A DNA stretch of 9,373 nucleotides. Source: DATKMG01 sp035541995 (GTDB taxonomy: Bacteria; Acidobacteriota; Terriglobia; Versatilivoradales; Versatilivoraceae). The first letter of the stretch is position 1. Each line of letters starts with the position of its first letter. Location of the stretch: the NCBI GenBank assembly GCA_035541995.1, contig DATKMG010000561.1, positions 1 to 9,373 of the forward strand, written 5' to 3'. Positions 5,377 through 9,373 of this stretch are shown piece by piece. A program made the position numbers and the translations under genes. The notes below the pieces were generated by a model that saw only the letters and a program-made list of their open reading frames with translations, had not been told where the DNA came from and made no database searches.

Positions 5377-7323
5377 TCAAAAAGTAGTATTTCCAGACTT
5401 GATTGAGACCAGGCGAACGGGTTCGTCGTAGAGGGCGCCGCCCTCACCGAGATCGGTGGTTCGGGCTTTCAGCAGAACATTCGCACAGCGGCCATCCCCC
5501 AAGTGGCCACCCTTGGGCAACAACAACACATCCTTCCGTTGTCGGGCGTCGTGGTATAGCATTACCTTCATCTCCCCAATTCGGGATTCCACTCGACACG
5601 TCTCTCCATGAGGAATCCCATTGGCAGCATCAGGATGCACCGTGGCCACCAAAGCACCCGTCTGCGGAACTGCCCACTGTGAAGACTGAGACTTCTCCGT
5701 AGGAATAGCCATTAGGAACAATGGAAACTCCGCATCAACTCCTGACTCCGGAGGGGCCTCCACCAAGAGATTCACTCGACCCGTTGGCGTCAAGAATTTA
5801 TGGTCAGCAAACAGGACCTTGGGTGCGATGGGGTTATGCACGGCTCCTGCCTCCAACTGATCCAAGGTGATGTTGTGCGGTTTCAGCTTTGGCTCTGCCA
5901 GGCGACATTTCCATTCTCGGGCAGTGCCAGCCAGTTTGCCGCCAAGGCCAACCCGGTTTGCCAGTGCCTGAATGATTTCCAGGTCGCTTTTCACTTCGGG
6001 AGGAGGAAGGACCACAGGAGTAGCAGCTCCAATCCAGTGATGACCATAGGCTCCGACAAGATCATCGGCCTCAAGCAATGTCGTAGTGGGTAAGACCAGG
6101 TCCGCGAGTTGGGCCGTGTCCGTCATAAAGGAGTCTACCACCACCACAAATTCGCGGGTGCTTAGAGCTCTGACCGTCGTTTTCGATTCAGGTAACATCG
6201 CCACCGGATTCCCGGCTGTCACCCAGATCGCCCGAATCGGTGGATCCTGCATCCTTAACACTTCAGGCCCGAACAAGGGTTCACAAACGGTTCGGGGTGC
6301 GGCCGATTTCCCTTTGATAAACGAGAGATCAAAAGCTCCTCTGCGCTTGAAGTAGAAAGACACGCCACCACCAGGGACCCCCAGGTTTCCAGTTACGGCA
6401 CACAAGGCGTCCAAGGCTCGGACGATCCCGGCTCCATTGATTCGACGTCCCATCCCCCAGCCCACCAGGATGGCTGTGGGCTTGTCCCGGCCCAGTCGCA
6501 AGGCCAGTTCCGCTGCGCTGTCTGAATCCAGGTCGGCCTGCCGGCACCATTCCGTCACGGAGTGCCTTTCTGCGAGTTGACGGAATTCCTGGAAATGATC
6601 GCAATAATTGGGCGCGTCCGGATCGATCCAACCCCGTTCAAAAAGAAGACGGGCCGTAGCCATGCACAATGCAAAGTCTCCTCCAGGTCGTGGCTGGATG
6701 AATCTCTCACAAAGCGTCGCCGTCTTATGGAACACAGGATCTATCAGAACCAGACGGCTTCCTTTGTCCCGCGCTTCTCTTAGAATGGGAACCAGATGCG
6801 GACTGGATGTAAAGACATTTTTCCCCCAGAGCAGAATGTTTCGGGAATTCAGCAGGTCAAACACATCATGACTGTCTTCTTCGCCAAAGTCCAGTTCCTG
6901 GGCTGCATCTCCTGCTCCAGAGCAAATGTCCCCACGCTTGATGGTCACGGGGCCAAACTGCTCGAAGAAGTAGTCGGTCAAGTGCTTCAGCAATCCCAGG
7001 GAACCTCCGCTGCGGTAGTGGAAGATGGCCGCCGGCCCGGATTCCTGACGGATCTTCAGCAATCGTTCGGCTGCCACGTCGATGGCCTGATCCCAAGAGA
7101 TTGGTTGGAATTCTCCCCTGATTTTCAACAGCGGGGTCTTCAGTCGCTGGGGGGAATACTGTGTCGAGAGGAATAGACTGGTCCGGTAACACAAAAATCC
7201 GCGGGTGATGGGGTGATTTTTATCGCCGCGTATCCTTATGACCTTGCCGTCTTCTACCGTTGCGACGAGGCCGCAAGCGTCCGGACAATCGCGATTACAG
7301 ATAGTCTTGCGGACTTCAAGCAT
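5377..7323 (-). CDS. Molybdopterin-dependent oxidoreductase with N-terminal [4Fe-4S] site
   Basis: A 648-residue protein of the DMSO-reductase (bis-MGD) superfamily. C9-x3-C13-x3-C17-x27-C45 (ICNRDCPDACGL ... GFLCYRT) is the N-terminal [4Fe-4S] motif. C134 in KRGDICSGAGDAA occupies the region that normally supplies the Mo or W ligand, suggesting Cys coordination. Further family blocks are LLWGKN (164-169), RLVLIDP (190-196), RPGGDFALCMA (212-222), VGWGMGRRINGAG (287-299), TGNLGVPGGGVSF (311-323), GNPV (371-374) and DSFMTDTAQLADLVLPTTTLLEADD (397-421). A C-terminal dinucleotide-binding domain (about 533-640) ends with PKGGHLGDGRCANVL. No Tat signal is present, so it should be cytoplasmic. It is shorter than most characterised members and has no Fe-S, cytochrome or membrane partner next to it. 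It may belong to an uncharacterised branch related to YoaE-like, formate-dehydrogenase-like or thiosulfate-reductase-like proteins; the substrate is unknown. Start ATG 7323 follows GGAGGG by 5 bases. It is divergent from hemH. Confidence 0.88.
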   Translation of the reverse strand: MLEVRKTICNRDCPDACGLVATVEDGKVIRIRGDKNHPITRGFLCYRTSLFLSTQYSPQRLKTPLLKIRGEFQPISWDQAIDVAAERLLKIRQESGPAAIFHYRSGGSLGLLKHLTDYFFEQFGPVTIKRGDICSGAGDAAQELDFGEEDSHDVFDLLNSRNILLWGKNVFTSSPHLVPILREARDKGSRLVLIDPVFHKTATLCERFIQPRPGGDFALCMATARLLFERGWIDPDAPNYCDHFQEFRQLAERHSVTEWCRQADLDSDSAAELALRLGRDKPTAILVGWGMGRRINGAGIVRALDALCAVTGNLGVPGGGVSFYFKRRGAFDLSFIKGKSAAPRTVCEPLFGPEVLRMQDPPIRAIWVTAGNPVAMLPESKTTVRALSTREFVVVVDSFMTDTAQLADLVLPTTTLLEADDLVGAYGHHWIGAATPVVLPPPEVKSDLEIIQALANRVGLGGKLAGTAREWKCRLAEPKLKPHNITLDQLEAGAVHNPIAPKVLFADHKFLTPTGRVNLLVEAPPESGVDAEFPLFLMAIPTEKSQSSQWAVPQTGALVATVHPDAANGIPHGETCRVESRIGEMKVMLYHDARQRKDVLLLPKGGHLGDGRCANVLLKARTTDLGEGGALYDEPVRLVSIKSGNTTF

Positions 7324-7328
7324 AGAAG

Positions 7329-7334
7329 CCCTCC
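7329..7334 (-). promoter_or_regulatory. Ribosome binding site of the molybdoenzyme gene
   Basis: GGAGGG on the minus strand, 5 bases before ATG 7323, which places the Fe-S motif at residue 9. Confidence 0.75.
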
Positions 7335-7353
7335 ATTTTGTCCTTAAGAGCTA

Positions 7354-7376
7354 AGAGCAATGATGTTTAATGCTCT
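7354..7376. promoter_or_regulatory. Inverted repeat AGAGCA/TGCTCT upstream of the molybdoenzyme gene
   Basis: AGAGCA (7354-7359) and TGCTCT (7371-7376) are perfect inverted half-sites separated by 11 bases, 31-53 bases upstream of the molybdoenzyme start. A further TGCTCT lies at 7386-7391. The spacing of about 17 bases centre to centre would suit a dimeric regulator; the assignment is tentative. Confidence 0.3.
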
Positions 7377-7582
7377 CATACTCCATGCTCTGGGGCAACT
7401 TTATTGGATGACGAGGGTGCAAATAGATGTGGCGGGCATGAGCAGCCGAAGATGCCCTGAAAGGACGAAAGAGATTAGCCAGTGACAAGCACCGAGTCCA
7501 CCACGCTGGACGAGGTGTGCCGCCACCGGTCCGTTAACATTTCCCTGAATTTCCTGGTGTCCCGGCAGGAACGCAAGATTTC

Positions 7583-7685
7583 TGGAACCCCGGCCGGGGT
7601 TCCAACGAATTTCGGGGGAAAATTCCGGTGGTTACGCGCCCTGGCGCGTAATTACCGGCTACTCTCTTGTGTCCCTTCGGGACAA
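7583..7685. repeat. Cluster of four consecutive hairpins in the molybdoenzyme-hemH spacer
   Basis: Hairpin i, 7583-7604, is a perfect 22-bp palindrome (half TGGAACCCCGG). Hairpin ii, 7607-7625, is GAATTT with AAATTC around a 7-base loop. Hairpin iii, 7625-7658, has outer CCGGT/ACCGG, a 2x2 internal loop (gg/tt), inner TTACGCGCC/GGCGCGTAA and loop CT. Hairpin iv, 7670-7684, is TGTCCC-TTC-GGGACA. The rest of the 525-base spacer (7324-7848) holds a small stem GGGCAT/ATGCCC (7434-7457), a possible hemH promoter, and no gene. The cluster could be a structured leader, a transcript-end barrier or a group of small repeats; no known RNA family is recognised. Confidence 0.55.
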
Positions 7686-7755
7686 CAAAATTCAAGGTTC
7701 TTCCCAATAACCTGTCGCACTTTGAATTGCACCAATCCAACAACTTGGTTGAATA

Positions 7756-7785
7756 TTGACAGAAACCTATGGTAGAACTTATGGG
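7756..7785 (+). promoter_or_regulatory. hemH: Possible sigma-70 promoter of hemH
   Basis: A consensus -35 TTGACA (7756-7761) is followed after 18 bases by TATGGG (7780-7785), a weak -10 matching the first three positions. Transcription would start near 7792, leaving a leader of about 57 bases before ATG 7849. The -10 is poor, so the call is tentative. Confidence 0.35.
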
Positions 7786-7848
7786 CTTTTTAATCATCGG
7801 AACATCTCTTTGCTTCAGCCTGAAGACACTTTCCGGAGTGAGCTTTTG

Positions 7849-8880
7849 ATGGAGAGACGAAAGTCAGTCGCTGTGGTTCTGCTCCAGCTGGGAGGACCTG
7901 ATTCATTGGAGGCAATTGAGCCCTTTTTATATAACCTCTTCTCTGACCCCGATATTATCGACTTTCCACTCTCCCGATTTGCCCGTTCTCCCCTCGCCAG
8001 GTTAATTGCTGCCAGCCGTGCCCGCAGAGTTCAAGAGCATTATGACCGGATTGGAGGAAGGTCCCCGATTCTAGACAACACCCTGGCCCAAGCAAGCGCG
8101 CTCGAAAAGCAACTGGCCAAGAAATTGGATGTCAAGGTCTTTGTTGCTATGCGCTACTGGCATCCACTCACGGAATCCGTGGTGCGGGATTTGGAAAGAG
8201 AATCCTTCGAGACCATTGTTTTGTTGCCTCTTTACCCCCAGTATTCGAAGACGACCACCGGGAGCAGCCTGAATGAATGGGCTCGAATCGTTTCCAATTC
8301 GTGTGTACGCGAACTCACTGTGAAGGTCGTTAAACCTTTTTATACTAACCCTCTTTACCTGGATGCCATGGTAGAGAAGATAGAAGACCGCTTGAAAGAG
8401 TTCGCAGGAGCATTACAGGCAACGCACCTTGTGTTCAGCGCCCATGGCGTTCCGCTGAGTGTGATCCAAGCGGGGGATCCCTACCAGGACCAGGTCGAAT
8501 CCAGCGCGGAACTGGTCATGCGTCGAGGGGGATGGTCTTTGCCATGGACCTTGTGCTACCAAAGCAAAGTAGGAGCCAGCCGATGGCTGCGCCCATCTTT
8601 GCGCGAGACCCTGAAGAGTCTGGCATCAGGAGGTGTAAGACAGATTTGCGTGGTCCCCATTTCGTTTGTTTCCGATCACGTTGAAACCCTTGACGAAATC
8701 AATATTGAAGCTAGAGAACAGGCACAGTCTCTGGGGATCTCGAATTTCACGATGGTGGCAGGCCTCAATGATTCACCGAAGTTCATTGCAGCTCTGGCTG
8801 ATCTTGTACTAAACGCCGTAGGTGCCGAAACTCCCGAAGATGTTGAGGCCACTGTCTGCAGCCCACTTACAGGTTCGTGA
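7849..8880 (+). CDS. hemH: Ferrochelatase
   Basis: A 343-residue protein that inserts ferrous iron into protoporphyrin IX, the last step of protoporphyrin-dependent haem synthesis; it acts in the cytoplasm or at the inner-membrane surface. Family blocks are all present: VVLLQLGGPDSLEAIEPFLYNLFSDPDII near the start, GGRSPI, AMRYWHPLTES, LPLYPQYSKTTTGSS, SAHGVP with the catalytic histidine H199, CYQSKVGASRWLRPS, and VVPISFVSDHVETLDEIN with the conserved H277/E279 pair. Length is normal for bacteria, and there is no cysteine cluster that would suggest a [2Fe-2S] form. Start: ATG 7849 has GGAG 10 bases upstream and puts the LLxLGGPxS block at its usual N-terminal place; the longer frame from TTG 7756 would begin inside the likely -35 box. 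An ActA-like multihaem cytochrome gene follows 61 bases downstream on the same strand, so co-transcription and haem supply to that complex are plausible. Confidence 0.95.
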   Translation: MERRKSVAVVLLQLGGPDSLEAIEPFLYNLFSDPDIIDFPLSRFARSPLARLIAASRARRVQEHYDRIGGRSPILDNTLAQASALEKQLAKKLDVKVFVAMRYWHPLTESVVRDLERESFETIVLLPLYPQYSKTTTGSSLNEWARIVSNSCVRELTVKVVKPFYTNPLYLDAMVEKIEDRLKEFAGALQATHLVFSAHGVPLSVIQAGDPYQDQVESSAELVMRRGGWSLPWTLCYQSKVGASRWLRPSLRETLKSLASGGVRQICVVPISFVSDHVETLDEINIEAREQAQSLGISNFTMVAGLNDSPKFIAALADLVLNAVGAETPEDVEATVCSPLTGS

Positions 8881-8941
8881 TGTCTTGTTTATATGGAAGG
8901 TTCCCGGGGATTAATCGTGTTTGAAGAGAGAATTTGAAACT

Positions 8942-9373
8942 GTGTCTCAGATCTTCCATCCCAGCACTAATACGATTTCCAGGGTCACGATATTCGGTTC
9001 CCTGTTCATCATTGCCGGCCTGGTTTGGGTGGTGGCTCAAGTGAATCGATCTCCCTACGTCACCCAGGCCAATGTGGCGCGAGAACAGCCTGTCCAATTC
9101 AGCCACAAGCATCACGTAGGAGATGAAGGGATCGATTGCCGTTACTGTCATACCTCCGTGGAGGTTTCGGCTTTTGCCGGTATTCCACCTACCAAAACGT
9201 GCATGAATTGTCATTCTCAGATCTTTGCCAACAGTCCCTATCTCGAACCCGTTCGGGAGAGTTGGAGGACCGGCAAACCGATTCAATGGACCCGAGTACA
9301 CGATCTCCCGGACTTTGTCTATTTCAACCACAGCATCCACGTTAACAAGGGGGTTGGCTGTGCCACCTGCCAT
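8942..9373 (+). CDS. actA: ActA-like multihaem c-type cytochrome of alternative complex III (3'-partial)
   Basis: The first 144 residues are present, and the frame runs off the right edge. The protein begins (V/M)SQIFHPSTNTISR, then has one membrane segment (about 15-34, VTIFGSLFIIAGLVWVVAQV) acting as an uncleaved or signal anchor. Periplasmic haem-binding follows: FSHKHH (H55, H57, H58), C66-RY-C69-H70, C87-MN-C90-H91 within TKTCMNCHSQIF, FNHSIH, and C140-AT-C143-H144, whose histidine is the last codon in the window. This order matches ActA (cytochrome c3/class III-like pentahaem subunit) of the quinol-oxidising alternative complex III, usually followed by actB-actF, which should lie to the right. 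GTG 8942 is preferred as start: a purine-rich GAAGAGAGAA lies about 9 bases upstream, and family members begin close to this QIFH block. TTG 8921 is the alternative. It follows hemH closely. Confidence 0.85.
   Translation, partial: MSQIFHPSTNTISRVTIFGSLFIIAGLVWVVAQVNRSPYVTQANVAREQPVQFSHKHHVGDEGIDCRYCHTSVEVSAFAGIPPTKTCMNCHSQIFANSPYLEPVRESWRTGKPIQWTRVHDLPDFVYFNHSIHVNKGVGCATCH

Noticed and set aside
7508..7535. GGACGAGGTGTGCCG resembling the 5' half of a guanidine-III riboswitch
   Set aside because: The required 3' half (CAGGACAAGACGGC-like, pairing with the GTGCGCCG segment) is absent, and no guanidine-related gene follows; likely chance.
7756..7848. N-terminal extension of ferrochelatase from TTG 7756
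   Set aside because: No ribosome binding site, the added residues match no ferrochelatase feature, and the TTG lies in a consensus -35 box. ATG 7849 fits the family.
8921..8941. Alternative TTG start of the cytochrome at 8921
   Set aside because: Possible, with GGGGA 10 bases upstream, but GTG 8942 fits the expected short N-terminus before QIFH and the membrane segment. Not fully excluded.
8867..9373. 168-codon frame on the minus strand opposite the cytochrome gene
   Set aside because: The plus strand carries an unmistakable ActA-like protein with three CxxCH motifs in frame; the minus frame is its shadow.

Overview
The window looks like chromosomal DNA of an acidobacterium or a close relative, probably a soil or sediment lineage. 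The evidence is the tail of a large TonB-dependent receptor with the acidobacterial style of C-terminus (NWDASVAKNFRITE...FKFTF), an exported protein joining a carboxypeptidase-regulatory-like domain to TPRs, and the start of an ActA-type multihaem cytochrome of alternative complex III. This is inference from gene content; no rRNA or other phylogenetic marker is present.

Layout. Positions 1-263 hold the end of the TonB-dependent receptor, closed by a strong intrinsic terminator at 312-340. A 705-base gene-free stretch follows and contains a 160-bp structured repeat (491-650). An exported CarboxypepD_reg-TPR protein (969-1976, +) converges with an exported TPR protein (2243-3604, -). Next are a Tat-signal sugar-phosphate isomerase/epimerase-like TIM barrel (3898-4827, -), a second copy of the 160-bp repeat in opposite orientation (5026-5185), and a soluble molybdopterin/[4Fe-4S] oxidoreductase (5377-7323, -). 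A 525-base divergent spacer rich in hairpins separates that gene from ferrochelatase hemH (7849-8880, +). After hemH comes the 5' part of an actA-like cytochrome (8942 to the window edge, +), cut exactly at its third CxxCH motif.

How the genes relate. hemH and the cytochrome are co-directional, 61 bases apart, and make biochemical sense together: protohaem synthesis next to a multihaem electron-transfer subunit. The molybdoenzyme is divergent from them and has no electron-transfer or membrane partner in view. The two TPR proteins and the TIM-barrel protein show no obvious shared pathway.

The most interesting material is non-coding. (1) Two 160-bp elements each consist of two inverted REP-like hairpins around a 53-base divergent core, i.e. 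a REPIN-like architecture, with stem changes between copies that mostly preserve pairing. (2) Three short arrays of an octamer close to CACNAAGR occur, two of them facing each other upstream of one TPR gene. (3) A cluster of four consecutive hairpins lies upstream of hemH. (4) A 16-bp hairpin sequence is repeated on both sides of the molybdoenzyme gene. I found no CRISPR array, tRNA, rRNA, insertion sequence or transposase. No convincing new multi-gene system is visible; the repeat families are the best candidates for something undescribed.
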